Assembly (NCBI RefSeq): GCF_007994075.1
Contig: NZ_VIWU01000001.1
Span: 7,874,001 to 7,938,000 of the forward strand
Length of the DNA: 64,000 nt
Origin: Pseudonocardia hierapolitana
Lineage (GTDB): Bacteria > Actinomycetota > Actinomycetes > Mycobacteriales > Pseudonocardiaceae
Reading direction: 5' to 3'
Position 1 is the first letter of the stretch. Each line of letters begins with the position of its first letter. This document shows, piece by piece, positions 46,105-55,537 of the stretch. A program made the translations under genes and the position numbers. Under the pieces are notes generated by a model. It ran no database searches. It saw only the letters and a list, made by a program, of their open reading frames with translations, and was not told the origin of the DNA.

Positions 46105-47622
46105 GTGAGTCGCGATCCACGCGGGCGGGTGCTCGTACCCGCCGATCCCTCGCTGCCCCGCTCGGCCCCGGCAGGCACCGAGGCCGTGGTGGTGGGCGGC
46201 GGGATCGCCGGGGTCTCCGCGGCGATCGTGCTGGCCGAGCGCGGGGTGGCCGTCACGCTGCTGGAGGCGGCACCCACCCTCGGCGGGCGGCTCGGCGCAT
46301 GGCCGCACACCCTCCCCGACGGCACGGAGCAGGTGGTCGAGCACGGCTTCCACGCCTTCTTCCGCCACTACGACACCTGGCGCGCGCTGCTGCGCCGCAT
46401 CGACCCGGAGCTGGGGTTCCTCCGCCCGGTCGACGGCTACCCGGTGATCTCCCGCGACTGGCCCGCCGAGGACCTCACCGGCCTGCCGGGCACGCCGCCG
46501 TTCAACCTGATCGCGCTGTTCTCCCGCTCCCCCAGCCTCGGGTTGCGCGACCTGCTCCGGTCCCGCCAGACCCTGGCCGCCGAGCTGCTGGCCTACGACC
46601 GCGTCCGCACCACCGCACGCTTCGACCACGTGCCGGCGGCCCGGTTCCTCGCCTCGCTCGGCATGTCCGACCGCGCGCAGGCGATGCTGTTCGAGGCGTT
46701 CGCGCGCTCGTTCTTCGCCCACCCGGGCGCCCTGTCGGCGGCCGAGCTGATCGCGATGTTCCACTACTACTTCCTCGGCAACCCGCACGGCATCGGCTTC
46801 GACGCGCCCGCCACCGACCACCGCACCGCGATCTGGGAGCCGTTCGCGGCGTACCTGGAGAAGCACGGCGCGCAGGTCCGCACGGCCACGCCCGCCCGGT
46901 CGATCACACCGGCCGAGTTCCACAGCTGGCGCGTCGAGCTCGACGAGGGCGCACTGCTCACCCGGCACCTGGTTCTCGCCACGGAACCACCCGCGCTGCG
47001 GGCCCTCATCGCCGCGTCACCGCAGGCGGCGGCGGTGGCACCGCGCCTCGCGGCGAAGGCCGCGGCGCTCCCGGTGGCGCCGCCGTTCGCCGTCACCCGG
47101 CTGTGGCTGGACCGCGACGTCGCCGCCCACCGCGCGACGTTCAACGCGGTGAGCCGCGAGCGCACGCTCGACTCGGTCACGGTCTACTCCCGCCTCGAGG
47201 AGCCGTCCGTGCAGTGGGCCGCGCGCACGGGCGGCTCGGTCGTGGAGCTGCACTCCTACGCCTGCTCCGCCCCCGACGCCGCCACCGCGTCCGCGCGCAT
47301 GCGGGCCGAGCTCGCCGAGCTGTGGCCCGAGACGGCCGATGCAGGTGTGCTGCACCAGCAGCAGCGGATGGAGGCCACGGCGCCGACGTTCCCGCCCGGC
47401 GGCGCCGCGTCACGGCTCACCGTCACCGGTGAGGGCCGCGGCGTGCGCGTCGCGGGCGATCACGTCGCCACGCCCTTCCTCACCGGGCTGATGGAACGCG
47501 CCGCCGTGTCCGGCGTGCTCGCGGCCAACGACGTGCTCGCCGAGGTGGGCGCCGGCCCGGAGGAGATCCGTGGTGGCCCGCAGCGCGGCCTGCTGGCCGG
47601 GCTCCTGCCGCGCCGCCGGTGA
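46105..47622 (+). CDS. FAD-dependent oxidoreductase, carotenoid desaturase/CrtU-like
   Basis: A 505-residue flavin amine-oxidase-fold protein: EAVVVGGGIAGVSAAIVLAE, LLEAAPTLGGRLGAWPHTLP and VVEHGFHAFFRHYDTWRALL. The EHGFHAFFRHY segment resembles the FAD domain of isorenieratene synthases and carotene desaturases, but no other carotenoid gene is in the window and I see no transmembrane or Rieske domain. The GTG has TAGGGT (46093-46098) six bases upstream. Its stop overlaps the start of a PolI-like gene (GTGA), an odd pairing. Confidence 0.8.
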   Translation: MSRDPRGRVLVPADPSLPRSAPAGTEAVVVGGGIAGVSAAIVLAERGVAVTLLEAAPTLGGRLGAWPHTLPDGTEQVVEHGFHAFFRHYDTWRALLRRIDPELGFLRPVDGYPVISRDWPAEDLTGLPGTPPFNLIALFSRSPSLGLRDLLRSRQTLAAELLAYDRVRTTARFDHVPAARFLASLGMSDRAQAMLFEAFARSFFAHPGALSAAELIAMFHYYFLGNPHGIGFDAPATDHRTAIWEPFAAYLEKHGAQVRTATPARSITPAEFHSWRVELDEGALLTRHLVLATEPPALRALIAASPQAAAVAPRLAAKAAALPVAPPFAVTRLWLDRDVAAHRATFNAVSRERTLDSVTVYSRLEEPSVQWAARTGGSVVELHSYACSAPDAATASARMRAELAELWPETADAGVLHQQQRMEATAPTFPPGGAASRLTVTGEGRGVRVAGDHVATPFLTGLMERAAVSGVLAANDVLAEVGAGPEEIRGGPQRGLLAGLLPRRR

Positions 47623-49220
47623 GGGTCGCGTTCGACCCGGGGCCCCGCGACGGTGCCCCGCGGATCCAGCGGCTGCACGAGGACGGCAGCCCCGCCGGCG
47701 CTCCGGAGGCCCTGCCGGACCTCGCCGCCGTCGCCGCCCTGGAGAAGGCCGAGGCGCCGCGGTGGGTGTTCGCCAGGGCCCGCACCTACCGCCGGCTGCT
47801 CGCGGCGGGGGTCGGTGCGCCTGTCGGAGTCGGCCGCGCGCACGACGTCGAGCTGGTCGAGGGCCTGCTCGTCGCCGCCGACGGGCGTTTCGGGCAGCCC
47901 CACGGGCTCGCCGCGGCCGTGGCCCGCCTGCACGGCCGCACCCCCGATCCCGACCCGCCCGCCGTCGAGGACGGCCCACCCGCGCTGTTCGACACGGCCG
48001 CGCCCGGCGACGAGCTCGCCGACGTGGTGGCGGTGCACGCGGCGCAGCAGCGGGTGCTCGCCGCGGCAGGCCCCGGCATGCGGCTGCTCGCGGCGGCGGA
48101 GTCGGCCGGGATGCTCGTGGCCGAGGAGATGACGGCGGCGGGCCTGCCGTGGCGCGCCGACGTGCACGACCGGCTCCTCGTCGAGCTGCTCGGGCCGCGG
48201 CCGGTGCTGGGTGGGCGTCCGCCCAAGCTGGCGGCGCTCGCCGAGGCCGTCGACGCGGCGTTCGGACGCCCGGTCAACCCCGACTCGCCCGCCGAGGTGC
48301 TGCGCGCCTTCGCCCGCGCCGGGCACGAGCTCTCCAGCACGCGGTCGTGGGAGCTGAAGCAGGTCGACCACCCGGCCGTCGCACCGCTGCTCGCGTACAA
48401 GGAGCTCGCCCGCCTGCACTCCGCGCACGGCTGGGCGTGGCTGCGCAGCTGGGTGCGCGACGGGCGGTTCCGGCCGGAGTACGTGGTGGGCGGGGTCGTC
48501 TCCGGGCGATGGGCCAGCCGTGGCGGCGGCGCGCTGCAGATCCCCAAGGCGGTGCGGGCAGCCGTGCGGGCCGATCCCGGGTGGCGGCTGGTGGTGGCCG
48601 ACGCCGCCCAGCTGGAGCCGCGGGTGCTGGCCGCGCTGTCCGGCGACCACGCGCTCGCCCCCGGCGACGAGGACCTCTACACCGCGCTCGCCGCCCGCGA
48701 GTTCGGCGGCGACCGGGCCAAGGCCAAGCTCGCGCTGCTCTCGGCGATGTACGGGCAGACCTCCGGTGGTGCCGCCGTCCTGCTCGCCACGCTGCGCCGC
48801 CGGTTCCCGGCGGCGATGGCGTTCGTCGAGGACGCGGCGCGGGCCGGCGAGGAGGGCCGCCTTGTGCGCTCGCACCTGGGACGCACCTGCCCGCCCGCTC
48901 GCCCTGGCCACGAGCAGCCCGCCGCGGCACGCGCCCGCGGCCGGTTCACCCGCAACTTCGTGGTGCAGGCCACCGCGGCCGAGTGGGCGCTGGTGCTGCT
49001 CGCGGAGCTGCGCGGGCAGCTGCGCGCGGCGGGCAGCCCGGCCGAGCTCGTGTTCTTCCAGCACGACGAGGTGCTGCTGCACGCGCCCGCGGAGGTGGCC
49101 GAAGAGACCGTCGCCGCGGTCCACACGGCCGCGGCCACGGCGGGGCGGCGTCTCTTCGGCGACTCGCCGGTCCGCTTCCCCATGCAGGCCCGGGTGGTCG
49201 AGGGCTACGACGAGCGCTGA
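47619..49220 (+). CDS. Family A DNA polymerase (bifunctional 3'-5' exonuclease/polymerase-like)
   Basis: A 533-residue protein of the short actinobacterial PolA-like family. Polymerase motifs are complete: motif A VVADAAQLEPRVLAALSGD (near residue 327), motif B RAKAKLALLSAMYGQTSGGA, and motif C FFQHDEVLLHAP (near 480). The N-terminal third corresponds to a degenerate exonuclease-like region; there is no 5' nuclease domain. It is distinct from the main Pol I of about 900 residues and may serve repair. It is translationally coupled to the FAD enzyme gene and overlaps a convergent gene by 16 bases. Confidence 0.9.
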   Translation: MRVAFDPGPRDGAPRIQRLHEDGSPAGAPEALPDLAAVAALEKAEAPRWVFARARTYRRLLAAGVGAPVGVGRAHDVELVEGLLVAADGRFGQPHGLAAAVARLHGRTPDPDPPAVEDGPPALFDTAAPGDELADVVAVHAAQQRVLAAAGPGMRLLAAAESAGMLVAEEMTAAGLPWRADVHDRLLVELLGPRPVLGGRPPKLAALAEAVDAAFGRPVNPDSPAEVLRAFARAGHELSSTRSWELKQVDHPAVAPLLAYKELARLHSAHGWAWLRSWVRDGRFRPEYVVGGVVSGRWASRGGGALQIPKAVRAAVRADPGWRLVVADAAQLEPRVLAALSGDHALAPGDEDLYTALAAREFGGDRAKAKLALLSAMYGQTSGGAAVLLATLRRRFPAAMAFVEDAARAGEEGRLVRSHLGRTCPPARPGHEQPAAARARGRFTRNFVVQATAAEWALVLLAELRGQLRAAGSPAELVFFQHDEVLLHAPAEVAEETVAAVHTAAATAGRRLFGDSPVRFPMQARVVEGYDER

Positions 49221-49624
49221 GACGTGCGGCGGAACCCCATGTCCATCCAGTGCTCCCACGCGCCGTCCACCGTGCGCTCCCACCGGGCGGTCATCGTGGA
49301 ACCGGCGACCACGAGCGTGGCGCGCGCGGTCGGCCCGGCGAACGTCCAGACGCCTGCGTCGTCGACGGTCGCCCGCATCAGGGCGGTCCCGCCGTTTCCC
49401 TCGAACGAACGCATCAGGAACGCGTCGCCGTCCCGCTCGCCGATCACCTCCAGCACGTTCACCTGCTCGCCGCCCATCCGGACGTCGACGCGATGGACGA
49501 CGAACCGCCTACCGGGCAGCCACTCGTAGACGTCGGTGCCCGCGATCTCGACGCCCTCGACGGTCCGCCCCGACGACGCCCAGGAACCGATGATCGGTTC
49601 CCAGGCCGCGATGTCGGCACCCAT
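49205..49624 (-). CDS. DUF1579-like (lipocalin-like) protein
   Basis: A 139-residue protein reading MGADIAAWEPIIGSWASSGR, TVEGVEIAGTDVYEWLPGRR, FVVHRVDVRMGGEQVNVLEV and, at the end, AWEHWMDMGFRRTS. The alternation of short beta-like stretches and the GSW...G opening resemble DUF1579-type lipocalin-like barrels; the match is from memory and not strong. Its start overlaps the stop of the DUF899 gene by one base, so it closes the ArsR-SRPBCC-DUF899 operon. Confidence 0.72.
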   Translation of the reverse strand: MGADIAAWEPIIGSWASSGRTVEGVEIAGTDVYEWLPGRRFVVHRVDVRMGGEQVNVLEVIGERDGDAFLMRSFEGNGGTALMRATVDDAGVWTFAGPTARATLVVAGSTMTARWERTVDGAWEHWMDMGFRRTSQRSS

Positions 49625-50295
49625 CAGTACTCGTCGTGCAGGCGCCACCACTCGTAGGCGGCGGTCTGCGGACGGCCGGCCGGGGTGTCCTCCCAGGTCT
49701 CCTGCCGCCCCAGCGGCGTGCGGTCGAGGATCGACCAGACGCTACCGACCGCCTCGACGCCCCGGTCGGCGGTGAAGTAGGTGCGGAAGACCCGGTCCCC
49801 GTGACGCAGGAACACGCTGAGGCCGAAGCCCTCGGCGGTGCCGCAGTCGGCGGCGAAGTCGTTGCCCGAGCTGGAGTAGAACGGCACCTGCCAGCCCATG
49901 CGCTCGCGCAGCGCGGCCAGGTCCTCGTACCGCGACAGCGAGACGTTGGCCATCGTCGTGTCGCGGGCGTGCAGGTGGGCCAGCTCGCCGATCTGGTCGG
50001 TGAACATGCAGCAGCCCTCGCACCAGGGCGGTCCGGCCATGAACTGGTAGACGACGAGCTGGCGGCGCCCCTCGAACAGGTCGAGCAGCGTCGCGGGCCC
50101 GGCTGCGCCCTGGAAGGTGTAGCTGCCGAACTCGACCATCGGCATGCGGCGGCGCCGGGCCGCGAGCTCGTCGCCCGCGCGCATGTGTGCCTTCTCCGCG
50201 GCGCGCAGCTCGGCGGCCGATTCGGCCCACTCGTCGGGTGTGACGATCGGCGGCAGCGCCTCGGGTGGGAGCTCGGTGCGGGTCGGTGCGCTCAT
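49624..50295 (-). CDS. DUF899 family thioredoxin-like protein
   Basis: A 223-residue protein of the DUF899 family: ELRAAEKAHMRAGDELAARR, RRRMPMVEFGSYTFQGAAGP, VYQFMAGPPWCEGCCMFTDQ and VFLRHGDRVFRTYFTADRGV. The WCEGCCM segment sits where thioredoxins have CxxC, and SLSRYEDLAALRERMGW continues the thioredoxin-like fold. These genes are typically found with ArsR and SRPBCC genes, as here. The reaction is unknown. It overlaps the SRPBCC gene by four bases. Confidence 0.9.
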   Translation of the reverse strand: MSAPTRTELPPEALPPIVTPDEWAESAAELRAAEKAHMRAGDELAARRRRMPMVEFGSYTFQGAAGPATLLDLFEGRRQLVVYQFMAGPPWCEGCCMFTDQIGELAHLHARDTTMANVSLSRYEDLAALRERMGWQVPFYSSSGNDFAADCGTAEGFGLSVFLRHGDRVFRTYFTADRGVEAVGSVWSILDRTPLGRQETWEDTPAGRPQTAAYEWWRLHDEY

Positions 50296-50753
50296 GATCG
50301 GTTCTCCTCCTCGGGATCGGTGAGGTGCTCGGTGAGGCGCGCGAAGGCGCTCGACCAGCCCGCGCGGACGCCGTGGCTGGTGTCCTCGCTGGTGAAGCCG
50401 GCCTGGTGGAAGGTCATCCCGGTGCGGCCGTCGCCGAGGTCGGCGAGCTCGACGGTGACCACCGACTCCGCGTCCCCACCGGGCTCGCGCCAGGTGAAGA
50501 CGAGCCGTTCCGGAGCGCGGACCTCCACGTAGAAGCCGCCCGTCGGGAACTCCTGGCCGGTGGCCTCGACGACCATCGTGGCCCGCCAGGTGCCGCCCGG
50601 GCGGACGTCCGCGCTGATGGACTCGAGTGGCGTGGTGCAGCCGCGCGGCCCGTACCAGCGGGTGAGGTGCTGCGGGTCGGTCCAGGCCCGGAAGACGAGC
50701 TCGCGCGGCGCGGCGAACTCACGAGTGATCGTGAACTCCCGGGTGGTGGTCAT
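50292..50753 (-). CDS. SRPBCC/AHSA1-family protein
   Basis: A 153-residue Activator-of-Hsp90-like START-fold protein: FTITREFAAPRELVFRAWTD, PQHLTRWYGPRGCTTPLESI, RPGGTWRATMVVEATGQEFP and TGMTFHQAGF. The fold forms a hydrophobic pocket for small ligands. It overlaps the ArsR gene by four bases and the DUF899 gene by four, so all are in one operon repressed by that ArsR. A second, diverging ArsR-SRPBCC pair follows at 51192. Confidence 0.92.
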   Translation of the reverse strand: MTTTREFTITREFAAPRELVFRAWTDPQHLTRWYGPRGCTTPLESISADVRPGGTWRATMVVEATGQEFPTGGFYVEVRAPERLVFTWREPGGDAESVVTVELADLGDGRTGMTFHQAGFTSEDTSHGVRAGWSSAFARLTEHLTDPEEENRS

Positions 50754-51082
50754 GCAGGCCCTCCCTTCTGCAGCTCCTGCAGGTGCTCGTCGAGGCGGTC
50801 GAAGCTGCCCTCCCAGAACCGCCGGTAGGTCTGCACCCACTCGGCGACGCCGGCAAGCGGTGCGGCATCGAGCCGGCACGGCCGCTGCTGCGCGTTGCGA
50901 CCGCGGCTGATCAGCCCGGCGCGCTCGAGGACCTTCAGGTGCTTGGAGACCGCGGGCAGGCTCATCGCGAACGGCGCGGCCAGCTCGGTGACGGTGGCCT
51001 CGCCGCCTGCCAGTCGCGCCAGGATCGCGCGGCGCGTGGGGTCGGCCAGTGCCCCGAACACGACGTCCAGCTGATCGTTCAC
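50750..51082 (-). CDS. ArsR-family repressor, module 1
   Basis: A 110-residue winged-helix repressor: VFGALADPTRRAILARLAGG, EATVTELAAPFAMSLPAVSK and HLKVLERAGLISRGRNAQQR. No metal-binding CxC is present, as in the non-metal ArsR proteins paired with SRPBCC genes. The GTG at 51082 lies ten bases from a 28-base palindrome (51092-51119), its likely operator. The gene heads a four-gene operon running to 49205. Confidence 0.92.
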   Translation of the reverse strand: MNDQLDVVFGALADPTRRAILARLAGGEATVTELAAPFAMSLPAVSKHLKVLERAGLISRGRNAQQRPCRLDAAPLAGVAEWVQTYRRFWEGSFDRLDEHLQELQKGGPA

Positions 51083-51091
51083 CGCGTACCA

Positions 51092-51119
51092 AACCTCTCG
51101 GTTAATTAACTTCGAGGTT
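51092..51119. promoter_or_regulatory. ArsR operator, module 1
   Basis: AACCTCTCGGTTAATTAAC and its continuation TTCGAGGTT form a near-perfect 28-base palindrome centred on TTAATTAA, an AT-rich island in GC-rich DNA, just upstream of the module 1 ArsR start. Confidence 0.65.
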
Positions 51120-51142
51120 CAGCATAGGCGGCTTGTCAACCT

Positions 51143-51158
51143 TCAACCGATCGGTTGA
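51143..51158. promoter_or_regulatory. ArsR operator, module 2 (distal)
   Basis: TCAACCGATCGGTTGA is a perfect 16-base palindrome. Its half-site TCAACC recurs inverted at 51184-51199, so the two sites probably bind the same repressor. Confidence 0.65.
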
Positions 51159-51178
51159 CCGTTTTGCGGTCGGCGCAC

Positions 51179-51200
51179 TATGCTCAACCGAGTGGTTGAG
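51179..51200 (+). promoter_or_regulatory. Promoter -10 and proximal operator, module 2
   Basis: TATGCT (51179-51184) is a -10-like hexamer seven bases before the GTG at 51192. CTCAACC and GGTTGAG (51183-51200) are perfect inverted repeats around GAGT that cover both the hexamer edge and the start codon, ideal for repression. Confidence 0.6.
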
Positions 51201-51518
51201 CAACTCGATGCGGTCTTCCACGCGATGGCCGACCCCACGCGCCGCGCCATGGTGCGCTCGCTCGCCACGGGCGAGCGGACCGTCGGCGAGCTCGCCGCCC
51301 CGCACCCGATTTCGCTGGCCGCCGCCTCCAAGCACGTCAAGGTGCTGGAGCGGGCCGGCCTGGTGCGGCGCACCGTGCTCGGCAGGCGCCACGTGTGCCG
51401 CCTCGAGGCCCAGCCCCTCGCCGCGGCGAGCCGGCACCTGCGCTTCTACGAACAGTTCTGGACCGAACGCCTCGACGCCCTCGAGGAGTTCGTCACCCGA
51501 CCCGAGGAGACCCGATGA
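51192..51518 (+). CDS. ArsR-family repressor, module 2
   Basis: A 108-residue winged-helix repressor: VFHAMADPTRRAMVRSLATG, ERTVGELAAPHPISLAAASK and HVKVLERAGLVRRTVLGRRH. It is a paralogue of the ArsR at 50750-51082, facing away from it. An ATG at 51180 is in frame, but it overlaps the TATGCT -10-like element, so I prefer the GTG at 51192. Two palindromes with the TCAACC half-site flank the promoter. The stop overlaps the next start (ATGA). Confidence 0.9.
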   Translation: MVEQLDAVFHAMADPTRRAMVRSLATGERTVGELAAPHPISLAAASKHVKVLERAGLVRRTVLGRRHVCRLEAQPLAAASRHLRFYEQFWTERLDALEEFVTRPEETR

Positions 51519-51967
51519 CCCTCGAACCTCGCACCGTCCCCCACCGCGTGACCCTGGTCCGCACCATCGCGGCCTCGCGGGAGGCCCTCTACGCGGCCTG
51601 GACGGAGCCGGACCGGATGCGCCAGTGGTACGCCACCGTCGTCGACGCCGACGTGCGCGTCGGCGGGCGGTACCGCATCGAGCTGCACGAGGCCGACGGC
51701 ACCGTCAACGGCTTCACCGGCGAATACCTGGAGCTCACCCCGCCGTCGCGGATCGCGTTCACCTTCACCCACCACTCCCAGACGCCTGCGGACCGGATCA
51801 GCGACGAGAAGGTGGAGGTCACCTTCCGCGAGATCGAGCAGGGGCGCACCGAGCTGACGCTGGTGAACAGCTGGGTCGGCCCGGAGTTCGAGCCGTCGCA
51901 CTACGACGAGCTGCGCGGCGGCTGGGAGGAGTGGATCAACCGCCTCGAGAAGGCGGTTCAGCACTGA
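51515..51967 (+). CDS. SRPBCC/AHSA1-family protein, module 2
   Basis: A 150-residue START-fold protein: HRVTLVRTIAASREALYAAW, TEPDRMRQWYATVVDADVRV and GRYRIELHEADGTVNGFTGE, ending GGWEEWINRLEKAVQH. It is related to the SRPBCC protein at 50292 but clearly diverged. It is coupled to its ArsR gene by ATGA. A copy of the dispersed palindromic element lies 45 bases after its stop. The ligand is unknown. Confidence 0.92.
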   Translation: MTLEPRTVPHRVTLVRTIAASREALYAAWTEPDRMRQWYATVVDADVRVGGRYRIELHEADGTVNGFTGEYLELTPPSRIAFTFTHHSQTPADRISDEKVEVTFREIEQGRTELTLVNSWVGPEFEPSHYDELRGGWEEWINRLEKAVQH

Positions 51968-52011
51968 CGGCGGAGCTCATGATCAAGGGGTGCGGGCTGT
52001 TGCCGTGTCTT

Positions 52012-52105
52012 CTCGCCGCAGGCGGCGCCGGCGTCGTCATGATCGGTAGGTCGGTGCGACAACGGCCGGATCCGGCCGCCATCGCACCGAACCGCTGATC
52101 ACGGC
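52012..52105 (+). repeat. Dispersed palindromic element, copy B
   Basis: Starts CTCGCCGCAGGCGGCG and ends CCGCTGATCACGGC. It matches the reverse complement of 14264-14349 almost throughout, with an extra CCGGCG-like insert and an AAC insert. It is palindromic around GGCCGGATCCGGCC, flanked by GATCGGTAGGTCGGTGCGA and its near-complement. It lies between the convergent SRPBCC and SGNH hydrolase genes. Confidence 0.75.
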
Positions 52106-52134
52106 TAGAGCCGGCGCGACCCGGCGGCATCGAG

Positions 52135-53040
52135 TCAGGCGGCCGCGCGGGGGGCCGACTCGCCGACAGCGTCGACGACGATCCCGCCGATCTCCTTCAT
52201 ACCCAGCGCGTTCGGGTGCACGGGTGCCGCGGGTGCGGTCGGCACGAGACCCTCGACCCACTTCGTGCCCGGCGGCTGGCAGGCGTCGTGGCCGATGGAC
52301 GGGGTGTAGGTGTCCACGAACTCCGCGCCCGCCCCGGCCGCCTCGTCGGCCAGCATCGCGTTGAGCTTCTTCTCCACGCCGCGCAGGTAGTCGACGTCGC
52401 CGGGGCTGAACGGCACCACCGGGAAGCAGCCGGGTCCCTCGTCGGGCAGGATCGCGGGGTAGCCGACGAGCAGCACGCGCGCGTCCGGGGATCGCTCGTC
52501 GATCGCCGCGATCACCCGGGCCACCTTCGGGGCGGCCTCGTCGATCCGCTGGGCGAGCTGGTCGGTGCCACCCGCGGTGTAGTGGTCCTTGCACGCGCTG
52601 CCGGTGGGCTGCAGCGGCGAGCGCGTCGCGCACTCGGTGACGATGTCGCCGAAGCCGATGTCGTTGCCGCCGATCGAGATCGTCACCAGCTGGGTGTCGG
52701 GTGCCAGCGCGTCCAGCTGCGGCGGGTTCTTCCCCAGCGGCACGCTCTGGGGCCCGGTGATGTTCTCCGTGGTCGCCCCGCTGCAGCTGACGTCGCGGAA
52801 GTCGGTCACGCCCAGGTCCTGCGCCACCACCGACGGGTAGTTCCGGTCGGAGCGCAGGCACCCGGCCGGCTCGCCCGTGGGGATGGGCACGAGCGGGCCG
52901 GCCGCGTAGGAGTCGCCCAGCGCGACGTAGCGCTGCGCCGGTGCCTGCTCGGGTTCCGCCGCGGCGGGTCCGGCCGTCGCGATCGGGATGGCCGTGGCGA
53001 GCAGGAGCGGGGCGACCCATCGGGCCGGGGAGCGGCGCAC
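52135..53040 (-). CDS. Secreted SGNH/GDSL hydrolase (esterase/lipase)
   Basis: A 301-residue protein with a signal peptide (WVAPLLLATAIPIATAGPAA-AAEP, cleavage near residue 28) and an SGNH domain: block I YVALGDSYAAGPLVPIP (nucleophile Ser), block III VTISIGGNDIGFGD, and block V APVHPNALGMKEI (catalytic His). Several Cys pairs suggest disulphides, as in Streptomyces secreted esterases of this class. The GTG at 53040 follows a 7-bp inverted repeat CACATCG/CGATGTG (53038-53060) of unknown meaning. It probably releases acyl groups from lipids or polymers outside the cell. Confidence 0.92.
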   Translation of the reverse strand: MRRSPARWVAPLLLATAIPIATAGPAAAEPEQAPAQRYVALGDSYAAGPLVPIPTGEPAGCLRSDRNYPSVVAQDLGVTDFRDVSCSGATTENITGPQSVPLGKNPPQLDALAPDTQLVTISIGGNDIGFGDIVTECATRSPLQPTGSACKDHYTAGGTDQLAQRIDEAAPKVARVIAAIDERSPDARVLLVGYPAILPDEGPGCFPVVPFSPGDVDYLRGVEKKLNAMLADEAAGAGAEFVDTYTPSIGHDACQPPGTKWVEGLVPTAPAAPVHPNALGMKEIGGIVVDAVGESAPRAAA

Positions 53041-53088
53041 ATCGACACAACGACGATGTGATCGTCTCGATACTCCCGGGGACGGGGT

Positions 53089-54315
<1,227 letters not shown>

Positions 54316-54325
54316 CGTCGCAAGC

Positions 54326-55474
54326 CTACGGTGAGCTCGGAGCGCGGCGGTGCGGGCTCGCGTAGGCGATGGCGACCCGGGCGAGCGCGTGGAGCGGCGC
54401 GGTGCCGCGGCCGAGGCCCAGGTCGACGGCGGCGTCGAAGACGGACTGGCGTCGGGCCGCCGCGAGCACGGCGGCGTCGAGGAACCGGGGGCGGCGCAGC
54501 AGGCGCGCCAGCATGGCGCCGTGCGCGTGGTGCCGCTCGAACGTCCGGCGCATCGCCGCCCGGTGCGCCGCGCCCGCCGCCGCACCGAGCAGCGCGGCGC
54601 GCCCGGCCAGCACGCCGGAGGCGAGCGCGTCGAAGATCCCCTCCCCGGTCAGCGGGTTGACGAGCGCCGCCGCGTCGCCGGCGAGCAGCACCCGCCCGTC
54701 GGGGTGGTGGCGCGGGCCGGTGGACAGCGGCAGGTGATGGCCTCGGACGGAGGCCGGGTCCGGCTCGTGGCCGGGCAGGAGCGCCCGCATGGCCGCCACG
54801 AGCTCGGCCCGGGAACCGCTGCCTCGCTTGTCGAAGACCCCGAACCCGACGTTGGCCCCGCCCCCCGGCAGGGGGAACGACCAGGCGTACGCCGGGTAGG
54901 GCCCGCGGGCGAACTCGATCACGAGCGTGTCCGGGTCCACCGCCGTGCGCGCGTATCCGCGGACGGCCACCGCGGTGGCGGAGGGCGCCGCGATCGGAGC
55001 GCCGATCAGCCTGCGGACGGTGGAGTTCGCGCCGTCGGCGCCGACCACGACGCGTGCGGCGACCGTGCCGTCGAGGACGACGTGGTCGGGCCGCACGTCG
55101 AGGCGCCGGACGCGGTGGCGCAGCAGGCGAGCCCCGCGCGCGACGGCGGCGGCCACCAGTTCGGAGTCGAAGACCGTGCGCGGTACGACCCGGTTCGGAC
55201 GGGTGCAGGTGCGCTCGACCACCCGCCCACCGGGGCTGCGCAACCGCAACCGCGGCACCGGGGGGCCGAGCCGGGACACGCCCGGCACGCCCAGCGCCTC
55301 GACGAGGTCGAGGGCGTGGGCGGCGATCCCGTCGCCGCAGGTCTTGTCGCGCGGGAACTCCGCGGCGTCGACCAGCAGCACGCGGGCGTCCGGGCGCAGC
55401 TGCAGCGCGCGCAGTGCCGCAGCGCTCCCGGCCGGGCCTGCACCCACCACCGCCACGTCGACCACATCGTCCAC
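54326..55474 (-). CDS. Geranylgeranyl reductase-family FAD enzyme
   Basis: A 382-residue FAD enzyme: VAVVGAGPAGSAAALRALQL (Rossmann), FPRDKTCGDGIAAHALDLVE (the GGR-family segment), VVVGADGANSTVRRLIG (DG motif) and GRVLLAGDAAALVNPLTGEG-IFDAL (GD motif with the PxTGEGI signature). Members reduce isoprenoid double bonds, for example in menaquinone or archaeal lipids, or hydroxylate small molecules. It ends 11 bases before the sigma factor start, and that sigma factor's -10 hexamer overlaps the end of its last codons. The substrate is unknown; the menaquinone side chain is a reasonable guess. Confidence 0.88.
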   Translation of the reverse strand: MDDVVDVAVVGAGPAGSAAALRALQLRPDARVLLVDAAEFPRDKTCGDGIAAHALDLVEALGVPGVSRLGPPVPRLRLRSPGGRVVERTCTRPNRVVPRTVFDSELVAAAVARGARLLRHRVRRLDVRPDHVVLDGTVAARVVVGADGANSTVRRLIGAPIAAPSATAVAVRGYARTAVDPDTLVIEFARGPYPAYAWSFPLPGGGANVGFGVFDKRGSGSRAELVAAMRALLPGHEPDPASVRGHHLPLSTGPRHHPDGRVLLAGDAAALVNPLTGEGIFDALASGVLAGRAALLGAAAGAAHRAAMRRTFERHHAHGAMLARLLRRPRFLDAAVLAAARRQSVFDAAVDLGLGRGTAPLHALARVAIAYASPHRRAPSSP

Positions 55475-55537
55475 GGTGCCGGTTCTACTCGCCCGTCGCC
55501 GAGGACGGACGCACCGGGTCGACTACTGTCCGTGGTC

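Noticed and set aside
51180..51518. ATG at 51180 as the start of ArsR module 2
   Set aside because: It is part of the TATGCT -10-like hexamer and of the operator; the GTG at 51192 fits the protein family and promoter spacing better.
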